Part shown: positions 9,061 to 20,484 of the stretch, piece after piece
How positions within the stretch are numbered: the first letter of the stretch is position 1
Layout: each line of letters opens with the position of its first letter
Assembly: GCA_026261815.1 (NCBI GenBank)
Contig: JAMPIT010000894.1
Coordinates: forward strand, 55,790,147-55,854,146
Source of the DNA: Monarcha castaneiventris obscurior
Lineage: Eukaryota > Chordata > Aves > Passeriformes > Monarchidae
Length of the DNA: 64,000 nucleotides
Direction: 5' to 3'
Made by a program: the position numbers and the translations under genes
The notes under the pieces: model-generated
What the model saw: only the letters and a program-made list of their open reading frames with translations
Databases searched by the model: none
Told to the model about the DNA's origin: nothing

Positions 9061-9471
9061 TCAGGAACATGTACAGTACATGTGACAGGGAAGCTGGGCA
9101 AGCAGTGAGTGCTGGACCAGGATGGCCACAATGGTGCAAGAGCCAGCGCCAAGCAGGCTGAGGCACCCAGACCAATCCCATCTGTCCAGGGCTCGGGGCT
9201 GAACACACAGAGCTTCAGTAACCTCAGTGCTCTTCCCACAGAGCCTTCTGCGGAGCTCTGCGTTAGCACTGTCAGCTTCTGGCTTTAGCTCATGGCAGAA
9301 AGAGACATTTTCCTCTCCTTTTGCCCAGCTTAGCTGCACAGATGTGAGGATGGGAGGCCACCTCTCCATCTGTGCAGCTGTTGGACCTGAGAAAGCCAGT
9401 CTGTAAGGTTTCAGTGCAAACAAAGCAGGATCAAGAACTACGACCAAGACAATCCCACACCATATCTGCAT
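9061..9471 (-). CDS. Conserved minus-strand ORF in unit trailer (copy 2), unknown
   Basis: A 136-codon frame equivalent to the one at 5164-5571, with one Leu codon missing from the hydrophobic N-terminal run and the Asn-Ala pair present. It keeps the hydrophobic start and the N-V-S sequon. No recognised family, and whether it codes for protein is unproven. Confidence 0.25.
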   Translation of the reverse strand: MQIWCGIVLVVVLDPALFALKPYRLAFSGPTAAQMERWPPILTSVQLSWAKGEENVSFCHELKPEADSANAELRRRLCGKSTEVTEALCVQPRALDRWDWSGCLSLLGAGSCTIVAILVQHSLLAQLPCHMYCTCS

Positions 9472-9612
9472 TCCAAACCCCCTTGTGAAGCCATGCCTCA
9501 GCCCATACTATCACTTTCTTCCAATGGCTGAGCTCATGATTACGCTGTGGTTTTTGTTATAAAACATCCCCGGCAAAAACATTTTCACAAAAGAGTCCAG
9601 GGTTTTTTTGAG

Positions 9613-9617
9613 CCACA
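9613..9617 (+). repeat. Target-site duplication of solo LTR, left copy
   Basis: CCACA here is repeated at 10570-10574, directly outside the two ends of the 952-bp LTR. A 5-bp duplication is typical of ERVL-type integrations. Confidence 0.75.
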
Positions 9618-10569
9618 TGTTGGGGTTCAGGAGTTAGCCTGTTTTTCTCTTAAAGAATTTTCCCCATACTTGTTGCCAGGGGACAAATTACTGGGCGTTT
9701 AAGAGAAACAAGAGACCTGGCCACAGGGGCAGGGTCCAGCTGGCCACCCTTTTGTCACCTAGGGGTTGGGACACCCGGGGGCCGGCTGGTGTTCTCAGCG
9801 TTCAGTCTGGGAGCTGCCTGCCATCGGTGTAGACGGTCTTTGGTCAGCACTGCAAGCTTCTGCTTTTTCGGCTGCTTGCTTTGTACGGGAGAACCCCTGG
9901 AATTCCCAAGTCCGCCTTTCCCTGCCCTGCTGGGAGCTGGGCCGTGGCTGCCCTGCCCCGCCGCTGCTCGGAGCCTTCGCTACATCGTAGCCCACACGCT
10001 CTGCCGGCCGAGACCTGCCGAGGTTCCTGCTGCAGCACCGGAGTTTGATACATCTCGCTGCCGCTCGGGATCTGAGCTCATCTCTGCTGTCCCAGCCTGC
10101 TGTTCCTGAGGGTCCGGCCGGACACCGGGATCGGCTGCCCAGGGGTTTGTGAAGCTTTTTGTCCGCCCTTCCCGGGACCCTGAGCCACCATTGCCGAGCT
10201 CGCTCCAGAGCGTCCCCTGCAGCCACGGGGGAACCATCGCACCAGCCCGGCTCACCGGGAACCGCCAGCGCCCCTGCCGGCCGTGAGCGGAACTGCACCC
10301 ACAGGAAAGGGCCTGACAGCGGAGAAGGCGGCACTGGGTTTGTGGTTCTGTTTGCTGTTACTGCCACAGTTATTGTCGTTTGTTTGTGTTGTTATACACA
10401 TATATATATCTCTATTGATAAAGAACTGTTATTCCTATCCCTCATATCTTTGCCTGAAAACCCCTTAATTTCAAAATTATAATAATTCGGAGGGAAGGGA
10501 GTTGCATTTTCCATTTCAGGGGAGGTTTCCTGCCTTCCTTGACAGACACCTGTCTTTCAAACCAACACA
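9618..10569 (+). mobile_element. Solo retroviral LTR, 952 bp
   Basis: It starts TGTTGGGGTT and ends CCAACACA (TG...CA, with TGTTGG/CCAACA inverted ends), flanked by the 5-bp direct repeat CCACA. Units 1 and 2 continue uninterrupted across the equivalent point, which proves an insertion. The interior has a CpG-rich block, a TATATATATC stretch near 10401, and a terminal region (AATTATAATAATTCGGAGG) like that of passerine LTRs. There is no internal viral sequence, primer-binding site or second LTR, so recombination between LTRs has removed the provirus. Open frames inside it are chance. Its position inside unit 3 dates it to after, or during, the amplification. Confidence 0.85.
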
Positions 10570-10574
10570 CCACA
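10570..10574 (+). repeat. Target-site duplication of solo LTR, right copy
   Basis: CCACA matches 9613-9617. The unit sequence resumes directly afterwards (TCAATAAAAGACATATTTGC, compared with CAATATAAAACATATTTGC in unit 2). Confidence 0.75.
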
Positions 10575-11163
10575 TCAATAAAAGACATATTTGCATGGAA
10601 CAAATGCACAGGATTAGGTCACAGGCTTCTGGGTAACAACTCGGGATACCTGAGCATTGCAACATCACCGAGAAATGGGAACCATCCATTTTAAGTGGGA
10701 TAAAGAGATGGAGGATGTTCCAATAGCCCCTCAAATTGAAAGCCAGTCCAACCTCTGGCTTCAGTGGGCTGTGGGACAGGCAGGCGGAGGTGGCACTGCT
10801 GACACTTTAGAGAATGTTGGAGTATGTTTCTCCAAGGGAAACAATCAAGGAGCAAGAATCTGAGGGATTGAATAAGAGAAGCCCACATGCAAATTGACAA
10901 GACAACATCACTTGACTGAAACTACCCAGACCATTCCTGAAATGCAGAAGCTCCTCAGGAACCTCATTTGACTCAATTCTCTTCACATCCAAGGTGGGCG
11001 CCAGAATCTGTGGCTCCCGAGGGCCCCAGGATTCCATGGCTCGAGGAATCCATGGCTCTGTGACCTCACGGACAGACTTGAGTGCTGTCTCCAAGGCAGT
11101 AAGAGAGCGTTGGTGGCAGCAGGAGGGGCTGCAGGGCAGGTGCTCCGACAGCTGAGAGGCAAC

Positions 11164-11358
11164 TGCTGGTGCTGGTGCTGGTGCTGCTGCTGCTGGTGCT
11201 GGTGCTTGTGCTGCTGCTGGTGCTGGTGCTGGTGCTGGTGCTGGTGTTGGTGTTGGTGCTGGTACTGCTGGTGCTTGTGCTGCTGCTGCTGCTGCTGCTG
11301 CTCCTGGTTCTGGTGCTGGTGCTGCTGGTGCTGGTGCTGCTGGTGCTGGTGCTGTTGG
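11164..11358 (+). repeat. TGCTGG microsatellite, unit 3 (~195 bp)
   Basis: Imperfect hexamer array with TGCTTG, TGTTGG and TACTGC interruptions and a run of TGC triplets. It is intermediate in length between units 1 and 2. Confidence 0.9.
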
Positions 11359-12163
11359 CAGTGCCGAGGGGTGGCAGAGCAGTGGCAGCTGCAGCCCTGC
11401 AGCCTGCGAGGCGCTGACAGCTCAGGACAGAGCCCACTGACCCAGCTGGGGATCGCAGCTGAGGACGCACACGGACAAGGGACACTGTGCCCACGCAGCG
11501 GCCAGAGCAGGTCTGTGGAAAGGAGGGAGGGAGGGCAGTTGAATGCCCTGCCCAAGGCTGCCAAGGGAAGGGCAAGGGGAGGGCAAGGGGACCTTGAGCT
11601 GACACCCAGCCCTTCAAGGACCCAGCTGCCAGCTCTGGCTCAGCCCACGCTGAGCAGGATTTCATCAGGCCTTGGCTCAGGACACTGACAGGGACAGAAG
11701 TGGTGGGAGCAGCTGGAAAGCAGGGCCATGCATTCCCTCTCCCCAGTTATTTTGGGAACATCTGGCCAAGCTCTCCATTGCCTGCTTGCAGCCAGCTTGG
11801 GGGGGCCCTTCCTCTCGTCCTCTTCCTGCTTGGGGGCCAGGCTTGGTGTCTTCTGCCATCTACAAAGCTGAACGTCTCTCACCTCAAACCTGGCCGTTCA
11901 TGCTTTGTGTCTCTGTGTCTCGCACCTTCCTCCCCTTCCTCCTCACCACGTGCTCCTGGAGCCTCCTTGGGCAGCTGGCTTTGGATCCTGCAGCACCAGG
12001 CATGCCCTGAGGAGCACCTCTGGCCTCCAGCCTTTTGGCAGGCGTGGCAAGGATGCCAGAGCTTTCCTTCTGGGGGCGAGCTGCTTTCCTTTCTCTTGCT
12101 GAGGGTATCCAGTCTGAATCTGGGCACTTTGTGCTTCCTTTCTCTTTCAAGGAAGGGTCAGCC

Positions 12164-12613
12164 ATGGGCGAAGGCATCTTCCGGATGTGCCTGGTGCTGA
12201 TGGCCGTGGTGGGCGTCAACCAGCGGCTCGGGCCCCCTGCAAAGAATGGAATTGTTGCCAAGGACAATGAAGAAATGCTGCAGAGGATGAAGGAGCGCGA
12301 GGTGACGCTTGGGCTGCAGCAGCTGCGCCTGGAGAAGGAAATTGCAGCCCTGGAAGCCCCACGGGAGGCTCGGGCACAGCCGGCATCGCACCTGCAGAGG
12401 AACATCCAGCGGCACACGGGCGCCGTGCTCGGCTTGGGCGTCCCTGCACTGCTCCTGCTCTGCAGGCAGCACTGGCAGGGAGCCACAGCAGAGCACACAG
12501 GAGAAGGACAGGCTGCCCCGGGGCTCCTGCAGAAAGCCTGGAAACGAGTGGCCTTGCTGACCAAGCCCTTTTGCCTGATCAGGGCCATTTCCATCTCCTT
12601 GGCAGAACCCTAG
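12164..12613 (+). pseudogene. Frameshifted copy 3 of the ITPRIP-like N-terminal ORF
   Basis: Equivalent of the intact frames at 3195 and 7223. It matches copy 1 closely up to about 12596, where ATCTCCATGGGCAG has become ATCTCCTTGGCAG. The loss of one base shifts the frame, and translation ends at TAG (12611-12613) after 149 residues, removing the basic C-terminal ~32 residues. The old reading frame continues recognisably to the former stop near 12696 and carries two further substitutions in that short stretch. The hydrophobic start, coiled coil and second hydrophobic segment remain, so a shortened product cannot be excluded. Confidence 0.55.
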
Positions 12614-12714
12614 GATATCTTGGGTTACTTGCAAGTAGACTGGTTCGATTCCCCTTGAAATTACTTTGTTCCACTAACATGGACTTTGTGCTTTAATAGG
12701 TTAAGTAGCTCCTT

Positions 12715-13565
12715 TGGGTATTGACTTTTACAAATAGTCCCTGTATTGATTGTCAGAAATAATCTCTATTGGTTGTTTTACTCTCTGTATTGATTGCTAG
12801 GAATAGTCTCTGTATTGATTAAATAGTCTGTGTAATGATTCTTATAAAAAATCGGTATATTTTTATACTCTATGTATTGATAAAAATAATCTGTATTGGT
12901 TGTTTTAGTCTCTGTATTGATTGCAACAAATGGCCTCTGTATCGATTTCGATTAAAGAGTCTGTGTAATGATTCTTAGAAATAATCTGTATATTTTTTTA
13001 TACTCTCTGTATTGATTGTTTAAAATACTCTGTATTGGTTGTTTTAGTCTCCATATTGATTGCCACGAACAATCTGTGTATAGATTAAATAGTCTGTGTA
13101 ATGATTCTTATAAATAATCTGTATATTTTTTAAACTCTCTGTATTGATTGATAAAAATAATCTCTATTGGTTTTTAGAGATAGCCAGTATATTGATTGTT
13201 AGAAATACTCTGTATAGGTTTTTTTATAGTCTCTGTAGTGATTCTTAAAAATATAGCTAGATAGTGATTCCTAAAAATAATTTGTAGTATTTGTTAGGTT
13301 CTCTGTATTGATTGCTAGAAATAGTCTCTGTAGTGATTCTTATAAATAGTCTCTTTAGCGAATTTCATAAAGAATCTGTATTGATTGTTACACTTTCTGT
13401 ATTGATTGTTAGAATTAGTCCCTGTATTGATTGTTATACTCCCTATATTGATAGAAATAGTCTCAGTATTGTTTGTTAGAAATAGTCCCTGTAGTGACTC
13501 TTCAAAATAATCTCTATTGATTGTTATACCTTATTGATAGAAATAGTCTCTGTATTGATTGTTAC
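12715..13565 (+). repeat. 25-bp degenerate minisatellite, unit 3
   Basis: The longest of the three arrays (about 850 bp). It has extra blocks containing GTATATTTTTTTATACTCTC and GCAACAAATGGCC-type variants not seen in unit 2. Same motif and position as in units 1 and 2. Confidence 0.85.
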
Positions 13566-13610
13566 AACTACTGGGCTTCTTAAGGTTAAGAAGATGGATT
13601 CAGGCAAAGC

Positions 13611-13616
13611 AATAAA
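13611..13616 (+). promoter_or_regulatory. Candidate polyadenylation signal, unit 3
   Basis: AATAAA in the equivalent position just past the minisatellite, retained although the ORF in this unit is frameshifted. Confidence 0.3.
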
Positions 13617-14291
13617 CTTAGAATTCTTTGCTTGCAAACACACGACTTCCCCTTCTCTTTTGCCTCTGGCATTGTCCTTGCATCGTGCGTTCCCTCACAG
13701 GCCCAAATACAAACACCAGAGAAACAGAGACCCTGTGTGCAAAACACAGCTAGAGGTGGGCACTGCTCTAAATGGACACACATTTAGAGGAGGAGGTTTC
13801 AGAAAGAGGGTAAGGACATTGGGACTGGAAAGCTGGCAAAGAACAGTTTAGCACAAGCTTTCCTTCTTTAGCAAGAAGGGAGGCAGACAGAGGAGTTTGT
13901 TTCAAGGGAAGTCTGACACAGTCAGCCAATGCTGGCAGCAAAGGTGCAGAAGCTGAGAAAAAGGCCTTGGTACGTTTAGTGCTGATGACTGGACTTCAAT
14001 GATGAGCACAAACCTTTCCTAACCTGAACATTCCATCTCATTCCCATTGGATTTTGGGAAGGAATGCCAGGAAAAGCATCTCACTCCTTGCATGCATGAA
14101 TGGATGCTGGAGTGCAGAATGCATACTCTGAACTTCCAGGGTTAGGAGGGCTCACTGCAGGCTGCAAGGAAACACTTTGCAGGCGTGGCAGAGGTTGTAC
14201 ATCTGTTCAAACCAATGGGAACTGCAGAGGATTCTGTCCAAGTGTCACGCCATCCCATTCCATAGGCAGTGCTCTTCCCAGCATTCCTGGG

Positions 14292-14705
14292 TCAGGAACA
14301 TGTACAGTACATGTGACAGGGAAGCTGGGCAAGCAGTGAGTGCTGGACCAGGATGGCCACAATGGTGCAAGAGCCAGCGCCAAGCAGGCTGAGGCACCCA
14401 GACCAATCCCATCTGTCCAGGGCTCGGGGCTGAACACACAGAGCTTCAGTAACCTCAGTGCTCTTCCCACAGAGCCTTCTGCGGAGCTCTGCGTTAGCAC
14501 TGTCAGCTTCTGGCTTTAGCTCATGGCAGAAAGAGACATTTTCCTCTCCTTTTGCCCAGCTTAGCTGCACAGATGTGAGGATGGGAGGCCACCTCTCCAT
14601 CTGTGCAGCTGTTGGACCTGAGAAAGCCAGTCTGTAAGGTTTCAGTGCAAACAAACCAGGATCAAGAACTACGACCAACAAGACAATCCCACACCATATC
14701 TGCAT
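14292..14705 (-). CDS. Conserved minus-strand ORF in unit trailer (copy 3), unknown
   Basis: A 137-codon version, the longest of the three, retaining both the full Leu/Val-rich start and the Asn-Ala pair. Compared with copy 1 it has Ala-to-Gly and Arg-to-Gln changes. It is possibly the ancestral length. Function and expression are unknown. Confidence 0.25.
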   Translation of the reverse strand: MQIWCGIVLLVVVLDPGLFALKPYRLAFSGPTAAQMERWPPILTSVQLSWAKGEENVSFCHELKPEADSANAELRRRLCGKSTEVTEALCVQPRALDRWDWSGCLSLLGAGSCTIVAILVQHSLLAQLPCHMYCTCS

Positions 14706-14845
14706 TCCAAACCCCCTTGTGAAGCCAAGCCTCAGCCTACACTATCGCTTTCTTCCAAAGGCTGTGCTCATGATTACGCTGTGTTTTTTTGTTATAAAAT
14801 GTCCCAGGTACAAATATTTTCACAAAAGAGTCCAGGGGGTTTTTT

Positions 14846-15205
14846 TGCTGAAATTGGGAATTCTGAGCCACCTCAATATAAAATATATTTCTATGGAACA
14901 ACTGCAATGCAATAGGCCATTGGATTCTAATTGATAATCATGGGGTTTCCTCTGTCATTCAAAACTAATCTTGCACCCTGCATATTTCTTCTGTCTGGGG
15001 AGGATATAGCAGTGTATTTCATTTGTGTCTTTCATGCATCTATGGCTAGTGCTTTATATTCCTGGCTGTTTTCTATGCACAGAAGCCCTTTTCTTCCCCT
15101 AAACAGAAAAACATCACTATTGGGTTCCAATGCTTTGATTTTTTTGTTCATTCTTCTTATCTTGGGGCAGTAAGGCTGAGAACAGCCAAGAGATATAGGA
15201 GCAGT
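14846..15205. other. Right edge of array and unique flank
   Basis: The first ~90 bp loosely resemble the start of another unit (GAGCCACCTCAATATAAAATATATTTCTATGGAACAA, seen as two adjoining shared blocks) and then diverge. The remainder is unique, AT-rich and without a recognisable gene. Confidence 0.4.
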
Positions 15206-15264
15206 GGGGGCTAGACTAGATCATCCCTACATGTCCCTTTCAACCCATAATACTCTATGATATT
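15206..15264 (+). mobile_element. CR1 LINE 3' tail remnant
   Basis: A short match to the 3' end of CR1: CTAGACTAGATCATC, then CCCTTTCAACCCA, ending in a degraded CTCTATGATATTG octamer region. It is severely 5'-truncated and old, with no coding content. Confidence 0.6.
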
Positions 15265-18200
15265 GAGACTGCTCCTTGAGAGGATCCAATCACCCACTTG
15301 CTGTTTGGACAACCTCTCCAGAGAGCTTTGCTCCCTTTTAACTTCTCACTCTCCATTTCTGCTGAGCTTTTTAAGATGGAAAATCTTGCCTAACAACTCT
15401 TTTAATTTTCATTTAGTATGGCAAATTTAAGCATCTGGGAAAATTTTCACTTGAGCAACATGTTTTATGGAATTGGAAATGGCATTGCCCCTCAAGATTT
15501 CTTTAAATTACTTATGTATTTTATACCATGTACAAAATAACGTATAGAAAATCCACTATTATTCTAACCAAATGTTTATCCTTGACAGATTGCACTACAT
15601 AGCACAGCTAGAGGAAATAGGAAAAAGGTGTCAAAAAGCATCAAAAACACTCAAAAGCAGGTCTTTAATCATTGCACCAAAGGATTCCAAAAGAAAATGT
15701 CGAAGTACAAAATGGAAGCTCTATGTATAGCTTAGTACAAAAGAAAATTATTTGTCATTTAATCAAAGGAGTTGATTGACAGAAGTTGAAAAGATTAATG
15801 CTACAGCAATCATGTCATTTACTTTTCAAAAGCTCAATGTGCAATCATTAAACATTAAGTTTTTTCTTTCAAGCAACAAATTTACACAGCTGGACATCTA
15901 GAGCAAAATGCTGCTAGATATAATACAGGGACTCTTATGATGAGATGGAAAGATAAACAGCTTTCTTGCCTTACACAAACATCTGAGATGTTACAGTAAA
16001 GCCAAGTTGAGACTTTTAAAAGCTGTTAAGCCTATGACCACTTATATTCTCAAAGCTGAGATAATTTTGTTTAGAGTACTCAGGAAAGGGAGGTTTAAGG
16101 ACTTAAATTTGTGTTTAGAATAGGAAGAGGCCAGCTTTTGTACTGGAATATCCAACTCTCAGGGAACATTAGCACTAGCCCACAGCCTACTGTAAGTTTT
16201 GTGGGGTGAGGGAACCTGGCATGATACGTTCGTTCCCTTGCTTTGGTCTGAAATTCTGCCTTAAAAAAATGAATGGCTGCAGTTGTGCCAAGATTTGCTT
16301 GTTTGTTTGAAATGAAACAATGTCTTCTGCTCAAAACAGAAAATTTCTCTTCAGCTCCAGAGTTCATGATGGGGAGAAAAAAGTTTCCTAACTAGAGCCT
16401 AATGCAAATGCACAAGTCTGTTCCTTGGTGCTTGCTTATGGATAATACCTCTTATTGCTGCTAGATGCTACACAAGCATGTGAAAAGGCTTATTTAGAAA
16501 TCAGAAATGTATCATCCTGGACACCAGTAAGTAGGCCAATTTAAAATGTAAACCCTAATACAGAGACAGATTCCTAACAGCTTCCCCCAAGAAATGGAGT
16601 TATTTAGTGACCTGTTGAGGTCTAATGTCTCCAAATCAGACTCACCACTAGGCAGTCAACAAAGCCAGTGACTAGGTTACAGCAGTGGTTTTGGAGTGCC
16701 TACAAAACTTCCAGCAAATCTGTTCCAGCTTTTCTGGCACTGTTAGCCCCCCACTGTACCCACACACCTGAATTTTCCCTTACCTCCAGCCACAGCTCTA
16801 AAGAGAAGGCTGAATCACCACATCATCCACTTTACCACTAATTACTGCTCTATTTGTGTTTCTGGAAGATAATCTGCATAATGTGGATTCAGAACTCTAT
16901 CTTAGAGAAAGGAGTCAAGGAGTACAACAACATATAGGTTTCCATCGGACAGTCAAACAGAAAAATGTTTTTTATCATGTTTTACCAATGTAACATTTCC
17001 TTTGGTACCATTTCAAAAATCCACGCACAAGGACAATCTCAATGCTGTCCAAGTATGTGTGGGTTTTTCAAACACAAGCTTTGTGTTCTTTAACACAACA
17101 AAAGCCTTGCAAACAACGGGGTTATATTCTGTTTTCTATTTTAGGATTTTTTGAAACGCTTTTCATCTCTATCTCCCCAAAAGCATCAGTATGCTGCTTT
17201 ATATCACAATACCTCGGATCTCCTGTTTATGTGCAACGGCCATTAAAGGAGTCCACAAAATGCAAGCTATAGTAGATCTTATACAATATATATTCTGGAA
17301 AATGAGAACTGAACACATAAGTTAAAGTCCAGGTAAGCAGACTTTTCAAAACTCAGGACAGTTACCCATCTGAGATGAAAAACTGGTAGCTCTTGAGAGC
17401 TGTGGAATTCAGGAGACATTTCCCATGGGGAGCAATTACTTCATTTGCCCAGCTAGGTCTACAAAAGACAAAATAAGTTCCCATGAGGCTGCATAAACTG
17501 CTAATGTTACAAGAATTTCTCCTTTCATTACCAGCTCACTAGAGAGATATTATTCCTCTTTGGAAAGAAACTGACCTAAAATCATGCATGCCAATGTTGT
17601 CATAACATAAAAAGAAGAAAATAAATGCAAAACTCATAACGGATTTGTGACATTCTCTAATCACTGCCATATTAAAGCACTGATTTGATGATAAATCGCT
17701 TGTGTCCAAACTTTGAGAAAATTATTTCAAATAGCCAAAAATCCCTCTGGCTTGGCACCACAAAGCTCCAGCAGTGGCTTTAAAAGAGTCAGGTAATACT
17801 GAAGAACATGAAAAGTTTACACTACATTGCTTCCTCAAAATGCACTCCCCATCCCCAAAAATAAAGAGGATTGGAAAAGTATCTTTGGATATGATAATCT
17901 TTCTTGATTATTGTGCTTTAATGTTTGAACTGAAAACTAAAGATACCTACTGGATATGTTTATGAAATAAAAATAGACCAGGTTACTCAAGGCTCCATCC
18001 AACATGGCCTTGAATTCCTTTGCCTACGTGTGCATATTTGCAAAGGAATAAGCAAACAGACAGCAAAAAATTAAGCTAAAATAATCAGCCACAGGAACAA
18101 TAAACAGGGAAGCACTGTCGTACCAGAACAGGTGGACAGTGAATTGCGGTGCAGCTTATTCTTTGCAATAGAATATAAAGTGCATTAACTTTCCTAGGTT

Positions 18201-18810
18201 CCATTTTCAAGAATGCTTATTAATAATGCATCATTTAATTTAAAAATACCTTTTAGTAAGAAAAGAAAGGTTAGTGATTACAGATTTAGTGCTCCTAGAT
18301 TGTGCATGTAAGGAAAATGCTGAAATATATATGAAATGTATAGCAAAGTGCTACAGCTATTAATATAATCTCTGAAGGGTTACAGATTCTGTCTTTTAAG
18401 CAAAAATATCAGTGGCACTTGGAACTGTTTGTTTAAAACTGCAGACTGACAGAATGGGGACATAAAAACATACGGCAAAAGAGAATAGATGCCATGAAGT
18501 TATACACATCTACTTGCTATATTGATTTTTAAAATATATTCCTTGATGGACATACTTTTCTCTGTTTTCACAAATTAGTTTTCTTTAAAGTGCCTGCTGT
18601 GATACAAAAAATGATAATTGGACTTATTTTTAACATAAAAAATACGCACTTAAACGTCTTCTCCCAGCGTGATAGTCTTTTTCTGGTAAATTGTAGAGCT
18701 ATCTGTCAGCTGTCTTTAGTACTGAGTACTTTAAAATCTTGAAAAGTTGAAGCAATGAACCTATGGTAGTTTAAGAAAGTTCTGCATTCCTAAATTTCAT
18801 CCAGTGTGTC
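15265..18810. other. AT-rich noncoding stretch, no gene seen
   Basis: About 3.5 kb of AT-rich sequence. Open frames are under 95 codons, of low complexity, and without recognisable domains or flanking splice patterns. I see no RNA gene or clear repeat family. Confidence 0.55.
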
Positions 18811-18811
18811 A

Positions 18812-18816
18812 CCAAC
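18812..18816 (+). repeat. Target-site duplication of 1.5-kb LTR, left copy
   Basis: CCAAC, matched at 20333-20337. The match can be read as CACCAAC on both sides because the LTR itself ends in CA. Confidence 0.7.
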
Positions 18817-20332
18817 TGTCATGGTTTAGGGTAGCTGGGAAATGTAGTTGAAGAAGGCTGCACCGGCCAGGAAGTGATTCCTTGCAAAAAGGTGCTTTCA
18901 GCTTCCTCTAGACCCAATCAACTGGCCAGGTTGAATATTGACAACTTTCTAAACCACTTAGAGAGCTTGACACGCCTCTGTGAGCCACATTTTTAAGAAA
19001 CAGAAGAGCCCGGGAAGCCCTCTCTTGCTTCCGGCAGCCGAGCAGGTAACTGGTGGGGGGTGGCCGGGCCAGGCTGGGCTCTGCCGGCCGGGCCTGGCCC
19101 GGGTCGGCCGGGGGGTGGCTTGGCTGAGATTGCAGCCGCTCCTGCTCGCCGGACACCCCCCTCCCAGAAGCCAGGATGGCCCTCACCTCACCCCAGAGCA
19201 GCTGAAATTCCCCTGAAACTGCCGTCCGGCAGGATCACGTGGCCAAGAGATAAGGAAATTCCAAGCGCCAGCTGCAAAGCCCGGGGGAGGTTAACTCTTT
19301 TAGTGCTGTTAAGGTCTTTTCCAGACCAGATGAAGCCTGCAGAGACTAATCATCTCCCCGATCAGATGGAGAGAGGAAAGTGAAGGCTTGTGAAGGAGAC
19401 ACTATAAAGATGCCCAAGTCAGTGAGGAAGAAAAACCTGAGACCTCGAGAGGGGGGATTTGAGGAGATGCTGTAATCCTAGAAGCTGAAATTCTGTTGGG
19501 AAAAAAACCATGGCGATGGACTATGATATATTAGACTACCCATTGTAATTTCTTGAAAGCATTGGGGGGGGGGTTGGAGCGTTCAAACTGCAACTGTGAG
19601 CAAAAGTGCTTGTACTAAAACAAGCAAACGCTGAACTAGCTATAACTTGCTGTGAGCAACTGTATTTGTGCTGCAATGCTGAGAAGCTTGAGCAGAGATC
19701 GCACCAGAGAAAAAGATCTCTGTTCCGAGACCATGTGGTTACTCCCAGAGAGGGTCCTTACACCTTTCAGGCACTTCGATAAGTGAAGAAAACTTCTGTT
19801 TCTGAACTGCTCATCCTTAAAAATAGTACCCCCTTAGCTAAAGAAACCCTCGAAACAGCTGTGGGGAAAGCTGTAGTCGGGGGATGGGACTTTCACATGC
19901 AAGCAGAGAACCATCCCGGGCGGCTGCTTTGCTGTGACACTGAAGCTGCACGAGATTGTTTCGTGTGGAGATGTTTCCATGGTTTGACCAAGAGAGACTC
20001 CTCTCCCTAAGTGAACTGAAAACCAGAAATTATTATATAGGTGGTGAACTGACTAGAATCTTCAAGGGTTGTGTTTTCCTTTACGTTGATGGTGGAAAGG
20101 AGCAGAGGTGGGGGGAGAGAGGTGTTCTGAAGGTTTAGTCTGACTTTCTTTGTCCTTCTTTTAACTCTGTTAATAAACTTGATTATATTCTTTAAGTTTT
20201 TGTGCCTGCTTTGCTTTTATCTCCTGATGCTTATCTCACAGAAGGGACATCAGGGGGCTACTGCCCAAGTTAACCCTTAAACCACTACACTAAATGGTGT
20301 TTCTGCCCGGTTACCGAACTCAACCCGCTACA
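18817..20332 (+). mobile_element. Solo retroviral LTR, 1516 bp
   Basis: It starts TGTCATGGTTTAGGG and ends CCCGCTACA, between direct repeats of CCAAC. Seen inside: a GC- and CpG-rich upstream part (about 18990-19160), TATAAA at 19403-19408, a G10 run at 19564-19573, and AATAAA at 20172-20177 followed by a T-rich segment. This is consistent with U3-R-U5 order on the plus strand, although TATA to poly(A) signal is unusually long (~770 bp). The AATAAACTTGATTATATTC region is familiar from passerine LTRs. No internal proviral sequence is present. Confidence 0.8.
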
Positions 20333-20337
20333 CCAAC
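20333..20337 (+). repeat. Target-site duplication of 1.5-kb LTR, right copy
   Basis: CCAAC, matching 18812-18816. Confidence 0.7.
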
Positions 20338-20484
20338 TAAGAACATCCTAGCAGTGAACCAGTGGAAAAAAGGTGGTCAAATAAATAAATGTCTGTTCTT
20401 GCACAGGGATAATGCCTTAGGATTTCAGCTTTTATATTTTTCATATCCTGTAATTCTTTAGTGTATAATTCTAAACTCCAGACT

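Larger units (their letters stand above)
5709..9612 (+). repeat. Tandem segmental unit 2 (~3.9 kb)
   Basis: Second direct copy, with the same order of parts as unit 1. It is shorter because its microsatellite (94 bp) and its minisatellite are both contracted. It begins at GGCTGAAATTGGGAATTC and runs to the insertion site of the solo LTR. Apart from the two repeat arrays, the copies are easily aligned along their whole length by eye. Confidence 0.9.
9611..14845 (+). repeat. Tandem segmental unit 3 (~4.3 kb without the LTR)
   Basis: Third direct copy, split near its start by the solo LTR (9618-10569). It has the longest minisatellite. It also lacks ~18 bp (GCTGAAATTGGGAATT region) just before the insertion point. 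Its right end, around 14830-14900, runs into sequence that only loosely resembles the start of another unit before becoming unique, which marks the right edge of the array. Confidence 0.9.

Noticed and set aside
9795..10367. 190-codon minus-strand frame inside the 952-bp LTR
   Set aside because: It lies entirely within the CpG-rich part of a solo LTR and shows no viral or host domain.
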